Positions 45,546 to 53,529 of a stretch of 64,000 nucleotides of DNA are shown here, one piece after another. The position numbers and the translations under genes are program-made. Position 1 is the first letter of the stretch; every line of letters starts with the position of its first letter. The DNA comes from Acuticoccus mangrovi (GTDB lineage: Bacteria > Pseudomonadota > Alphaproteobacteria > Rhizobiales > Amorphaceae): the NCBI RefSeq assembly GCF_016411865.1, contig NZ_JAEKJA010000017.1, forward strand, positions 24,900 to 88,899. The letters run 5' to 3'. Under the pieces are notes generated by a model. It was not told the origin of the DNA, did not search any database, and saw nothing but the letters and a program-made list of their open reading frames with translations.

Positions 45546-46715
45546 TCAGAGATTTTTCAAGAGATCGGGGAGCGACGACGTGCGGATCGGGGTCATCGCG
45601 GATGGGCCGGGACGGGGCAGCCCTCGCCCGGCCAGCGGCGTGAAGCGGTCGCGCATGGGGGCGCCGTCGCGCTCCACGAGCCCGGCCATCGCCTCTTCCT
45701 TCGTGCACAGGGACTGCACGTAACTCGGCTCGTTGCCGAAGACGGCGGTGCCGCGGCGGGCGAACTTGTCGTAGGTGAGCGGCAGCGTGTTGTGGATGCC
45801 GGCGAGGCCGAGGCCGCCCCGCGCGTCGATCGCCATCATCTCGCTCATGCACATCTTGCCGGGGTCGACGCACATGTTCACGATGAGATCGAAGAGGTTC
45901 TCCGCCACGCCGTTGTAGAGCTCTACCGGCACGCCCTCGCTGGGGCGCTCCAGCGCGAGGTAGGTGGCGCGGTCGAGCGTCGCCTCGCTGTCGCGGGCCT
46001 TCTGGACCCAGGCGTCGAAGCCGGCCTCGTCGACGCCGTGGAAGGCGAAGCGCATCTTGGAAAAGCCGGCGCCGGAGTAGTTGGAGGAGAAGCCTTCATA
46101 CTCGCCCGGCGCGTTGATGACGCCGTGCAGCGTCGTCTCCATCCCCGGCATCGTATAGATCATGCCGGCGAGGGCGGGGACGAAGAAGGCGTTCATCACC
46201 GATGTGGACGTCAACTTGAAGCTGATCGGCCGGTCGACCGGCGCGGCGAGCTCGTTGACCGACGCGATGCCGTACTGCGGCAGGATGAACAGCCACTTCC
46301 AGTCGAGCGAGACGACCTCGACCTCGAGCGGCTCCACCTCCTCGGCCAAGGGGGTCGCGTGGTCGATCCGACCGAGCGGCCGGTAGGGGTCGAGCAGGTG
46401 CGTGTCGGCCCAGGTGAACGCCCCGAGCGCGATGATGATGAGCAGCGGCACCGCCCACACGGCGAGCTCGATCTGCGTCGAGTGGTCCCACTCCGGCTCG
46501 TAGCGCGCTTTGGCGCTGCTCGCCCGATAGCGGATCGCGAAGACCACCGTCAGCACCATGACGGGAATGATGACGAGGAGCATCAGGCCCGTCGCGATGT
46601 AGATGAGATTGCGCTGCTGTGCAGCGACATCCCCGGACGGGTCGAGCACGACCATGTTGCACCCGCCGAGGAAGCCGGCGAGCAGGAGGAGTGGAGTCAG
46701 GCGGACAAACGGCAT
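45546..46715 (-). CDS. cyoA: Cytochrome o ubiquinol oxidase subunit II
   Basis: This 389-residue lipoprotein subunit has lipobox LAGFLGGC, two membrane helices and a periplasmic cupredoxin-like domain ([40 protein letters not shown]). The CuA cysteine motif of cytochrome c oxidases is absent, so the electron donor is quinol. A C-terminal extension with [14 protein letters not shown] is seen. The ATG at 46715 is chosen; a TTG two codons earlier is possible. First gene of the cyoABCD-SURF1-regBA operon. Confidence 0.95.
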   Translation of the reverse strand: MPFVRLTPLLLLAGFLGGCNMVVLDPSGDVAAQQRNLIYIATGLMLLVIIPVMVLTVVFAIRYRASSAKARYEPEWDHSTQIELAVWAVPLLIIIALGAFTWADTHLLDPYRPLGRIDHATPLAEEVEPLEVEVVSLDWKWLFILPQYGIASVNELAAPVDRPISFKLTSTSVMNAFFVPALAGMIYTMPGMETTLHGVINAPGEYEGFSSNYSGAGFSKMRFAFHGVDEAGFDAWVQKARDSEATLDRATYLALERPSEGVPVELYNGVAENLFDLIVNMCVDPGKMCMSEMMAIDARGGLGLAGIHNTLPLTYDKFARRGTAVFGNEPSYVQSLCTKEEAMAGLVERDGAPMRDRFTPLAGRGLPRPGPSAMTPIRTSSLPDLLKNL

Positions 46716-46886
46716 GAGCAACTGCGAACAGATGTGGTGGGTAACCGCGCTGCTAGCCCGGTCCGCCGGCGGGCGACATTGGACAGTTTGCCCAATCCCC
46801 TCCGCCGCCGCCGTTCGGGCATAGGGTGGAGCGATGGCGTGTCACCCGCGCCCGACCGCATGCCGAGTGCCCGATGGGAAGTATTG

Positions 46887-48215
46887 ATGACAACTGAAGC
46901 AATGACTGAACGCGATGCCCGCGTCGTCAACACACGTCACGAAGACGTCAATCCGGCGGATATTGCCGTTGGCGTCATCATCGGTCGCACTTCCGAGTTC
47001 TTCGATTTCTTCGTGTTCGCGATTGCCTCGGTGATCGTGTTTCCGACCCGCGTATTTCCCTACGTCGATCCGCTCACCGCGACGCTCTATTGTTTCGCGA
47101 TTTTCGCGCTGGCGTTCGTCGCCCGGCCGTTCGGCTCCGCCCTCTTCATGGCGATCGACCGCGCCTACGGCAAAAGCGCAAAGCTGACGGTCGCCCTGTT
47201 CATGCTCGGCTCGGCGACCGTGGCGCTCGGCTTCCTCCCCGCCTACGACGTCATCGGCCGGTGGTCGGCGGTCATCCTCATCATCTTGCGGATCCTTCAG
47301 GGTCTCGCTCTCGGCGGCTCGTGGGACGGGCTCGCCTCGCTCCTCGCCCTCAACGCGCCGGAAGGGCGGCGCGGCCTCTACGCGATGGTCCCGCAGCTCG
47401 GCGCGGCGGTCGGCTTCCTCGTCGCGAGTGGCCTCTTCGCCTACTTCGTCGCGATCCTGTCGCCGGCAGACTTCTACGACTGGGGCTGGCGCTATCCCTT
47501 CTTCGTCGCCTTCGCGATCAACGTCGTCGCCCTGTTCGCGAGGCTGCGCATCGTGGTGACGCCGGAGTACACGCGCCTCTTCGACGCGCGCGAGCTGCGG
47601 CCGGAGCCGATCTTCGCCATGCTGCGCAACGAGGGACGCACCGTCGTGATCGGCGCCTTCACGCCGCTCGCCACCTTCGCCCTCTTCCACATGGTGACGG
47701 TGTTCCCGCTCTCGTGGATCTTCCTCTACACCAAGGAGCGGCCCTGGCAGTTCCTCACCATCGAGGCGGCGGGCGCCGTCGTCTTCATGCTGGCAATCAT
47801 CGCCTCGGGTCTGTTGGCCGACCGCTATGGTCGGCGCCGGGTGCTGTGGATCTGCGCGGCGTTGACGGCGGCGTTCAGCGGCTTCGCCCCCCAGCTCCTC
47901 GACGTGGGCTTCATCGGCGAGATCTGGTTCATGTTCTCCGGCTTCGCGCTGCTCGGCATCACGTTCGGACAGTCGTCCGGCGCGGTCGCCTCGGGCTTTT
48001 CCCAAAAGTACCGTTACACCGGGTCGGCCGTCACCTCCGACCTCGCGTGGCTGGTCGGCGCGGGGTTCGCACCGCTGGTGGCGCTCTTCCTCGCCTCGCA
48101 GTTCGGCCTTATCGCGGCCGGCGCCTACCTCCTCTCGGGCGCGCTCGTGACGCTTCTCGCGCTGCGCCTCTCCGATCGCTGGGGCATCGTCCCGGCCCCC
48201 GTGGACCAGCCCTGA
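46887..48215 (+). CDS. MFS transporter (metabolite:proton symporter-like)
   Basis: This 442-residue protein has twelve predicted helices. It begins with a polar tail then VIIGRTSEFFDFFVFAIASV, resembling the sugar/metabolite-symporter branch of the MFS. It has a cytoplasmic loop with ADRYGRRRVLW after helix 8. The substrate is unknown. The ATG at 46887 has GGGAAG about six bases upstream. It is divergent from cyoA with 171 bases between, and the SCO gene follows 36 bases later, so control by the same redox signals as the oxidase is possible. Confidence 0.88.
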   Translation: MTTEAMTERDARVVNTRHEDVNPADIAVGVIIGRTSEFFDFFVFAIASVIVFPTRVFPYVDPLTATLYCFAIFALAFVARPFGSALFMAIDRAYGKSAKLTVALFMLGSATVALGFLPAYDVIGRWSAVILIILRILQGLALGGSWDGLASLLALNAPEGRRGLYAMVPQLGAAVGFLVASGLFAYFVAILSPADFYDWGWRYPFFVAFAINVVALFARLRIVVTPEYTRLFDARELRPEPIFAMLRNEGRTVVIGAFTPLATFALFHMVTVFPLSWIFLYTKERPWQFLTIEAAGAVVFMLAIIASGLLADRYGRRRVLWICAALTAAFSGFAPQLLDVGFIGEIWFMFSGFALLGITFGQSSGAVASGFSQKYRYTGSAVTSDLAWLVGAGFAPLVALFLASQFGLIAAGAYLLSGALVTLLALRLSDRWGIVPAPVDQP

Positions 48216-48251
48216 GCCCGGCCTTCCCCGCACGTTCGCAAGAGTAGAGAC

Positions 48252-48839
48252 ATGCGTCGTTCACTATTCGCCGCCGTCGGCGTGGTTGCACTCGTGGCCG
48301 TCGCCGGCGTTCTCCTCGTCGGCACGCGTGGCGAGCGCGGCGGCGCCGAGGCGAGCACCACCATCGGCGGTCCGTTCAGCCTCACCACGCACACCGGCGC
48401 CACGCTGTCCGACAGCGACCTGAAGGGCACCCCGTTCGCGGTCTTCTTCGGCTTCACCCATTGCCCGGAGATCTGCCCGACGACGCTGTGGGACATGTCG
48501 CTCGCTCTGAAGGAGCTCGGCCCCGACGCCGACCGGCTGAAGGTGCTCTTCATCACCGTCGATCCGGAGCGCGACACGCCGGAGTTCCTGGGGCACTATC
48601 TCGGTGCCTTCGACCCGCGCATCATCGGCCTCATCGGTTCCGAAGCCGAGCTCGCCGAGCTCGGCCGCGACTACCACGCCTACTGGGAGAAGGTCCCCAC
48701 CAAAGACGGCGGCTACACGATGAACCACACCGCCTCTGTCTACCTGATGGACGCGGACGGCCACTTCGTCGACACCATCGGCTACGGCGAGGACCCCTCG
48801 ACGCGCCTCGCAAAGCTGCGCCGGCTGATCGACGGCTGA
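48252..48839 (+). CDS. SCO1/SenC-family copper chaperone/thioredoxin-like protein
   Basis: This 195-residue membrane-anchored thioredoxin fold has one N-terminal helix (LFAAVGVVALVAVAGVLLVG) and the copper-binding CPEICP in GFTHCPEICPTTLWDM. The conserved downstream His is in GYTMNHTASVYLMD. SCO proteins metallate CuA or act as thiol reductases. Here the nearby oxidase is a quinol oxidase without CuA, so this SCO may serve CuB, another oxidase, or redox signalling. Confidence 0.93.
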   Translation: MRRSLFAAVGVVALVAVAGVLLVGTRGERGGAEASTTIGGPFSLTTHTGATLSDSDLKGTPFAVFFGFTHCPEICPTTLWDMSLALKELGPDADRLKVLFITVDPERDTPEFLGHYLGAFDPRIIGLIGSEAELAELGRDYHAYWEKVPTKDGGYTMNHTASVYLMDADGHFVDTIGYGEDPSTRLAKLRRLIDG

Positions 48840-49066
48840 CGCCGCGCGACCACTTCTGGCCGCAGGGCGGCCGCGTTCATACGATCTGTCGAGAAGGTGA
48901 AGCCGGACTGCGGCGCGGGTCTCACCCTCTTCGGCGGCGGCGCGGCAACGGTCCTATGACCCTCCTCCTACCGCCCCGTGCGGGCGCCGGATCAGATCTC
49001 CGTCGCGACCTGGGTGCCCGGCCGCATCCGTGGCGATGCGCGCCTCGCCTTTCGGCTCGGCCGGGT

Positions 49067-49204
49067 TCACCAAGCCCTCGTGTCCTTTGCCTCGCGCTTT
49101 TCCACTTTGCGGTGGCGCTTCCAGAACTGCCGTTTGACGATGCGGCGGAGATGCTTCCACCATTCGGGCGAACCCACGAGGTGCCCCTTCTTGACGTGCG
49201 CCAT
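49067..49204 (-). CDS. Small conserved basic protein (45 residues)
   Basis: A short highly basic protein starts MAHVKKGHLVGSPEWWKHLR and continues with KRQFWKRHRKVEKRE. The ATG at 49204 is preceded by GGAGG seven bases upstream, an excellent ribosome site, and I recall similar short Lys/Arg/Trp proteins with the same 'K-GHL...PEWWKHLR' start in other alphaproteobacteria. The function is unknown; nucleic-acid or ribosome association is a guess from charge. Its 5' side is 70 bases from the mobile unit's left end. Confidence 0.7.
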   Translation of the reverse strand: MAHVKKGHLVGSPEWWKHLRRIVKRQFWKRHRKVEKREAKDTRAW

Positions 49205-49265
49205 CTCATCGCCTCCGGGTTCCCGACCACGCATATAGGATGCGAACGGCCGGTGCGACACCAAG

Positions 49266-49273
49266 GGCACGGG
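49266..49273. repeat. Left target-site duplication GGCACGGG
   Basis: Eight bases directly outside the left terminal repeat are identical to those directly outside the right end (53552-53559). This marks insertion of the whole 4.28-kb unit in one transposition event. Confidence 0.88.
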
Positions 49274-49295
49274 GGTAGTGTCTCAGTTTGAATTT
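49274..49295 (+). repeat. Left terminal inverted repeat
   Basis: These 22 bases begin GGTAGTGTCTCAG and match the reverse complement of 53530-53551 without mismatch; the next base differs. The stop codon of the leftmost passenger gene (49294-49296) lies across its inner edge. Confidence 0.9.
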
Positions 49296-49533
49296 ATTCG
49301 CTGAGTAGGCGGCGGATCTCTCGGCGCTCTAGCCACTCAGCGTGTTTGCGCAGTGCTGCCCACAGCACGTGGTCAAACACCCAGCGCTGCTTCGGCGTAA
49401 GAGAGTCCAGGCCGAAATCGATCGCCTGCTGCGCAACGCCGTACGCGGGTGTGCCCTCTTCAAGGTAGCCGGCATCCACAGCAGCTTCGACCATGTCCGC
49501 CAGCTCGAAATCGATATGATCGTTGTGGCCCAT
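49294..49533 (-). CDS. Passenger hypothetical protein (79 residues)
   Basis: This small acidic protein starts MGHNDHIDFELADMVEAA and contains GTPAYGVAQQAIDFGLDSLTPKQRWVFD. The ATG at 49533 has GGGGAG seven bases upstream. The LTPKQRWVFD stretch recalls short proteins found on rhizobial plasmids and phage-like islands, but I know no function. It is transcribed outward toward the left terminus and its stop codon uses bases of the inverted repeat. It shares an operator-like palindrome with the divergent gene to its right. Confidence 0.65.
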   Translation of the reverse strand: MGHNDHIDFELADMVEAAVDAGYLEEGTPAYGVAQQAIDFGLDSLTPKQRWVFDHVLWAALRKHAEWLERREIRRLLSE

Positions 49534-49572
49534 GCAATCGGCTCCCCATCGCGACATCCCACGTGAACCTAT

Positions 49573-49594
49573 ATATGCTTACCGGTAAGCATAT
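49573..49594. promoter_or_regulatory. 22-bp perfect palindrome, candidate operator
   Basis: A perfect 22-base palindrome centred on CCGG (core GCTTACCGGTAAGC) lies between two divergent passenger genes, 40 bases from one start and 13 from the other. The symmetry and position fit a dimeric repressor site controlling both genes, perhaps autoregulation by an element-encoded protein. It is too close to the right-hand ribosome site to be a terminator. Confidence 0.6.
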
Positions 49595-49606
49595 GGGAAA
49601 GGGACC

Positions 49607-49852
49607 ATGCCGACAGGACCTAAAGGACAGAAGCGCCCCGCCGACGTGATCGGCAACGCCGTGAAGGTGATGAAGATCGCGACGGGCGAGGAAGCCGAAG
49701 ACATCCCGGCGAAGCCGGAGAAGGATGAGGCTGCCGCAGCAATGGGGCGGAAGGGTGCCGCTTCGCGCAAGGAAAAACTGACGCCCGAGCGGCGGAGGGA
49801 GATCGCGCGGGATGCCGCCTTAAAGCGGTGGGAAACAACCCGCGAATCATAA
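49607..49852 (+). CDS. Passenger small basic protein (81 residues)
   Basis: The product begins MPTGPKGQKRPADVIGNAVK and ends with a Lys/Arg/Ala-rich segment GRKGAASRKEKLTPERRREI. Similar short proteins with 'RPADVIGNA' and 'GRKGG..RA..LT' are common in alphaproteobacteria and are sometimes labelled RNA-binding or histone-like; no function is established. AAGGGA lies a few bases ahead of the ATG, and the 22-bp palindrome is immediately upstream. Confidence 0.75.
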   Translation: MPTGPKGQKRPADVIGNAVKVMKIATGEEAEDIPAKPEKDEAAAAMGRKGAASRKEKLTPERRREIARDAALKRWETTRES

Positions 49853-49917
49853 CAGTGCGCATATTTTGACCTTGATTTTGTAAAATGTGGGGCGTACTGC
49901 AAGGGCACTCATCGGAG

Positions 49918-50541
49918 ATGATGCTGCTCATGCCGCTGCCATTAGAAGACTACGTACGTCAAGTTTTGCTAGAGAACGGCCGTGGAGCAAAAATCCACGA
50001 GGCCGTTGCCGAGGGATGGGCAGCGTTTCAATCGCTATACCCTCAGCGCCATCAGTGGCGACGAAAGTCCTCATCCCGCCACATGATGTGGGAAGAGGTT
50101 GCGCAGCGGCTCGCGGTGATAGCCGCCGATGATCAAGGAATAGATGCTGTCGAACATCAGGACACGCTTTCATTGATCGTAGAAGGCGCTGTATTGATTA
50201 GGCTGAAACACGCTGATACCACTCTGATCACGCAAAATTTCCCAACGGCTGAGGCTCGGGCGTTCGATGACCACGAACAAGACTTGTTCGGGTACGCCGG
50301 TCTACAGAGGGTGCGCCTCTGCTATGTTTTGAACCGATACGAAACTGCCTTACTCTGGGTTGGTATTGCAGCCCACGACAAGGGAAGTTTCTTGTGGAAG
50401 CTTGAGTTGGAGGCAGCAGGCGCCGTTCAGAGCATACCGCAGCTGCCATTGCCGGCTCCAACCGAGGATACATCGAGGTTCGCACGTATTAAACGCAGCG
50501 CGAGCGATCAAGACCAAGCAAACAAAAAGCGCAATGGCTGA
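49918..50541 (+). CDS. Passenger protein of unknown function, partner of the ImmA/IrrE gene
   Basis: A soluble protein of about 207 residues (PLPLEDYVRQVLLENGRG, then LYPQRHQWRRKSSSRHMMWE, ending in a polar Ser/Lys tail). I recognise no domain. The start is uncertain among ATGs at 49885, 49918, 49921 and 49930; GGAG lies at 49914. GC content is clearly below the host average. Its stop is five bases before the HTH/ImmA-IrrE gene, so the two are a coupled pair; in such pairs the first gene often encodes the protein regulated or cleaved by the second. That role is inference. Confidence 0.65.
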   Translation: MMLLMPLPLEDYVRQVLLENGRGAKIHEAVAEGWAAFQSLYPQRHQWRRKSSSRHMMWEEVAQRLAVIAADDQGIDAVEHQDTLSLIVEGAVLIRLKHADTTLITQNFPTAEARAFDDHEQDLFGYAGLQRVRLCYVLNRYETALLWVGIAAHDKGSFLWKLELEAAGAVQSIPQLPLPAPTEDTSRFARIKRSASDQDQANKKRNG

Positions 50542-50546
50542 ACCCT

Positions 50547-51635
50547 ATGTCTCAGCATCTAAATCACGAAATGCTGCTTCTCGCGAGGCAGTACCGAGGG
50601 AGGAGTCAATCTCAGGTGGCTGACGCTGCCGGCTTAGATCAAGGGCACTATTCTCGACTTGAGCGCGGGCTACTCAATGGTGAACCTGGGGAGGCGACTA
50701 TCGTAGCTGTCGCGAACGCTTTGGGCTTCCCTAAATCATACTTCTTTCAGAGTGATGAGATAGCGGGACTACCGCTTAGCGTTCACGAGCCAGCTTGGCG
50801 TAAGCGGGCATCGGTGGCCGCCGGCGAGTTAAAGCGCCTCCATGCTGAACTGAATCTCCGCATCATGCACATCAGGCGCTTCCTTCAGGCGGTCGACATC
50901 GAGGCTGAGCGTCCGCTGCCATCTATTGATGCCGATGAAGCGGGAGGGGCGGATAAGGTCGCATTGCTAATTCGCCGAGCTTGGATGGTGCCAGATGGCC
51001 CGGTGAAGAATCTTACTGCGCTGTGTGAGCGCGCTGGCATTCTTGTAGTCCATTGCAAATTTTCTGAAAGAATTGATGGCGTAACCATGCGCATACGCGA
51101 CGTTCCTCCATTGATTTTTTTAAATACTAATGCGCCATCAGATCGCATGAGGCATTCGCTCGCCCATGAGCTTGGGCATCTTATCATGCACCGCGTGCCG
51201 ACATCCTCCATGGAAGACGAAGCGGACCTTTTCGCCAGCGAGTTTTTGGCGCCAATAGCGCAACTACGCTCCGACCTGATCGGAGGGCGAATAACTCTTG
51301 ATCGACTTGTTCGCCTTAAGGGGTATTGGAAAGTTTCCGTCGCCTCTTTGTTATATAGGGCGACGAGATCCGGGTTACTCACGCAGAACCAAGCTGGGTA
51401 TTTATGGCGCCAACTGAGTTCTCGCGGCTGGAAGAAGAGGGAGCCAGAGGAAACGCAATTCGAGCGTGAACAGCCACGGCTATACCCACAAGTGATTGCG
51501 CTGCACGAAAACGACCTCGGATACGACCCGAGTGATATTGCAAGGATGCTGCATATCGACCTGGAGGATGTTCGATCTTTGTATGGCCTTGCGGCTGACG
51601 ACGGCAAGCGCCGACACCTACGCGTGATAAAATGA
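50547..51635 (+). CDS. XRE-type helix-turn-helix protein with ImmA/IrrE metalloprotease domain
   Basis: The 362-residue product has an XRE-type helix-turn-helix at residues 5-65 (QSQVADAAGLDQGHYSRLER) and an ImmA/IrrE-family zinc protease at about 130-290. The protease motif is LAHELGHLIMH (HExxH), followed by the third-ligand helix MEDEADLFASEFLAP. The C-terminal tail (LHENDLGYDPSDIARMLHID) may be another small helical DNA- or protein-binding part. Members cleave repressors or antitoxins to relieve repression, as ImmA does in ICEBs1. It follows the unknown partner gene by five bases, without its own clear ribosome site. Confidence 0.88.
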   Translation: MSQHLNHEMLLLARQYRGRSQSQVADAAGLDQGHYSRLERGLLNGEPGEATIVAVANALGFPKSYFFQSDEIAGLPLSVHEPAWRKRASVAAGELKRLHAELNLRIMHIRRFLQAVDIEAERPLPSIDADEAGGADKVALLIRRAWMVPDGPVKNLTALCERAGILVVHCKFSERIDGVTMRIRDVPPLIFLNTNAPSDRMRHSLAHELGHLIMHRVPTSSMEDEADLFASEFLAPIAQLRSDLIGGRITLDRLVRLKGYWKVSVASLLYRATRSGLLTQNQAGYLWRQLSSRGWKKREPEETQFEREQPRLYPQVIALHENDLGYDPSDIARMLHIDLEDVRSLYGLAADDGKRRHLRVIK

Positions 51636-51680
51636 ACTTTCATGCTTGACGTAAAGCACGGAAATTCACACATATGGGCT

Positions 51681-52565
51681 ATGAACAAGTTGCCCATCAA
51701 ATCCCGCGCGACGATCCTCAACATGCTGGTGGAGGGTACCTCGATGCGGTCAATCAGCCGCATGACGGGCGTGTCCATCAACACGGTCACGAAACTCCTG
51801 GTGGACGCAGGCACCGCCTGCGCCGCCTACCACGATGAGACGGTGCGCGGCGTGGCAGCGAAACGCGTCCAGTGCGATGAGATTTGGTCCTTCACCTACG
51901 CCAAGCAGAAGAACGTCGCCGGCGCGAAGGCCGCCCCGGAAGAGGCTGGCGATACGTGGACGTGGACCGCGCTCGACGCGGATAGCAAGCTCATCATCAG
52001 CTACCTCGTGGGCGGCCGTGATGCTGGCGAGGCTTACGAGTTCATGTCGGACGTGGCCGACCGCCTCGCTAATCGGGTGCAGCTCACGACAGACGGCCAT
52101 CACGCCTATCTGGACGCTGTCGAAGAAGTCTTCGGCGCCGACGTGGACTATGCTCAGCTCGTGAAGCTCTACGGCGCCGCGCCGGAAGGCGCCAAGGGAC
52201 GATACAGCCCCGCCGAGTGCACCGGCATCCGCAAGCGCCGCGTAGAGGGCCGCCCCGATGAGGCGCACGTCTCCACCTCCTACGTGGAGCGCCAGAACCT
52301 TTCGATGCGGATGCACATGCGCCGCTTCACGCGGCTGACAAACGGCTTCTCAAAGAAGGTCGCGAACCACACGCACATGGTCTCTCTCTATACCGTCTGG
52401 TACAACTTCTGTCGCATCCACAAGACGCTGCGCGTGACGCCTGCGATGGAGGCTGGCATCAGCGACACGCTGCGCGATTGCGAGTGGATCGTGGGTCTGA
52501 TCGACGCCGCTGCGCCGGCGCGGAAGCGAGGTGTCTACAAAAAGAAATCTCAGGCTGGCGCCTGA
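51681..52565 (+). CDS. IS1-family-like DDE transposase
   Basis: The 294-residue transposase begins MNKLPIKSRATILNMLVEG with an N-terminal helix-turn-helix (SMRSISRMTGVSINTVTKLL). Catalytic acidic residues are in CDEIWSF, TTDGHHAYLDA and SYVERQNLSMRMHMRRF, the last with the K/R-rich region expected after the Glu. This matches proteins annotated as single-frame IS1-family transposases. The 8-bp target duplication agrees with that family. An upstream ATG at 51642 would add 13 residues not matching the usual start. Confidence 0.9.
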   Translation: MNKLPIKSRATILNMLVEGTSMRSISRMTGVSINTVTKLLVDAGTACAAYHDETVRGVAAKRVQCDEIWSFTYAKQKNVAGAKAAPEEAGDTWTWTALDADSKLIISYLVGGRDAGEAYEFMSDVADRLANRVQLTTDGHHAYLDAVEEVFGADVDYAQLVKLYGAAPEGAKGRYSPAECTGIRKRRVEGRPDEAHVSTSYVERQNLSMRMHMRRFTRLTNGFSKKVANHTHMVSLYTVWYNFCRIHKTLRVTPAMEAGISDTLRDCEWIVGLIDAAAPARKRGVYKKKSQAGA

Positions 52566-52798
52566 GCGCGGGCACGCCAAATATCCAAAAGTCGGAAAGC
52601 TGCATCTAGTGACGCAGCTTTCGCCAAGACGGCAATTCCGCCCCCAATTGGCCTGTCATCGACCTCGTAGATGAAATAACCGCGAGCACCGCCGAGTTGG
52701 GTTACGCTTGTATTGCAAAGCGTTCTTTCGGATAGTTGAGATATGCAGATTTGACGATGGTCATCGATTTTCTCAACTACGAAAAATTCATCGCTCAT
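52550..52798 (-). CDS. Passenger hypothetical protein (82 residues)
   Basis: The product starts MSDEFFVVEKIDDHRQICIS and contains GGARGYFIYEVDD and ASLDAAFRLLDIW, a pattern I recall in small uncharacterised proteins of rhizobial islands. GAGGG lies five bases before the ATG. It converges with and overlaps the transposase end by 16 bases, and its start is nine bases from the start of the divergent gene to the right. Function unknown. Confidence 0.65.
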   Translation of the reverse strand: MSDEFFVVEKIDDHRQICISQLSERTLCNTSVTQLGGARGYFIYEVDDRPIGGGIAVLAKAASLDAAFRLLDIWRARAQAPA

Positions 52799-52807
52799 GG
52801 TGCCCTC

Positions 52808-53524
52808 ATGACAGACATTCGACGGCGACCGACTCCACGCATCTCCGCGAACGACCTTGCCAGATACATGGTTTCTACCGAGTCTGGGAAGATCGGCATC
52901 ATCCGCCGAGCACGGGAGTCCTCCACACCTGGACGCATACGGTATACGGATGCCAAGGATATTTTGAAGGCTGCTCTTATCGATCCGGCAGGGGAAAGGC
53001 GTATTATTGCCGCGGGGCGTGACATGTTTGATCAGCGGGTTGATGACGCCTCTCTGTCGGACTTCGTGCGTGACGACGCCGCAAAATCGCTCGATGCGTT
53101 TGACGCATTCGACCGGATGCGGAACGAGATCGCTGGCTTCGATTACCAGCCGGCCCCGAAGCGCCAGCCCAAGCTCACCTTGGCCGATGTGCCGGTATCG
53201 GTGTATGCGGATGTCCTCATACACCGGGACTACAGAGGCGTTGGGCAGATCGGCGGGGCAATCTTCCGAATGACCCTCCCTGATGAGGAGGAAGGAGAGT
53301 CCGCAACGACGAAGCGCCGCGAGATGGGCCTATACGCCGCGACGCTGGTGCAAATGCACATACGGGAAAATCTGGCTGGTAACCGCACTCCGGCCCATCA
53401 GCTATGCTGGGCCATCGACGTGCAATGTGGCGAGAAGCACATTGCTCCACGGACCTATGCGCAGCGTGCGCAGAACCTCGAAAATGCCTGCCGGTTCATC
53501 GCTGCAATGTGGGACCGCGTCTAA
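52808..53524 (+). CDS. Passenger hypothetical protein (238 residues)
   Basis: This soluble protein starts MTDIRRRPTPRISANDLARY and has MVSTESGKIGIIRRARES followed by IRYTDAKDIL. These stretches belong to an uncharacterised family that I recall from alphaproteobacterial mobile DNA ('ISAN.LA.YMVSS...GIIRRAK'). The C-terminal half has ADVPVSVYADVLIH and a GQIGGAIFRMTLPDEEEG strand pattern. No ribosome site is seen ahead of the ATG, so translation may be leaderless or the start may differ. The stop is six bases before the right inverted repeat. Confidence 0.7.
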   Translation: MTDIRRRPTPRISANDLARYMVSTESGKIGIIRRARESSTPGRIRYTDAKDILKAALIDPAGERRIIAAGRDMFDQRVDDASLSDFVRDDAAKSLDAFDAFDRMRNEIAGFDYQPAPKRQPKLTLADVPVSVYADVLIHRDYRGVGQIGGAIFRMTLPDEEEGESATTKRREMGLYAATLVQMHIRENLAGNRTPAHQLCWAIDVQCGEKHIAPRTYAQRAQNLENACRFIAAMWDRV

Positions 53525-53529
53525 GTTAG

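Noticed and set aside
46716..46886. Possible inverted repeat ATTGG/CCAAT near 46778 as a redox-regulator site in the cyoA/MFS gap
   Set aside because: Only five-base arms around an asymmetric centre; not enough to call an operator without comparison.
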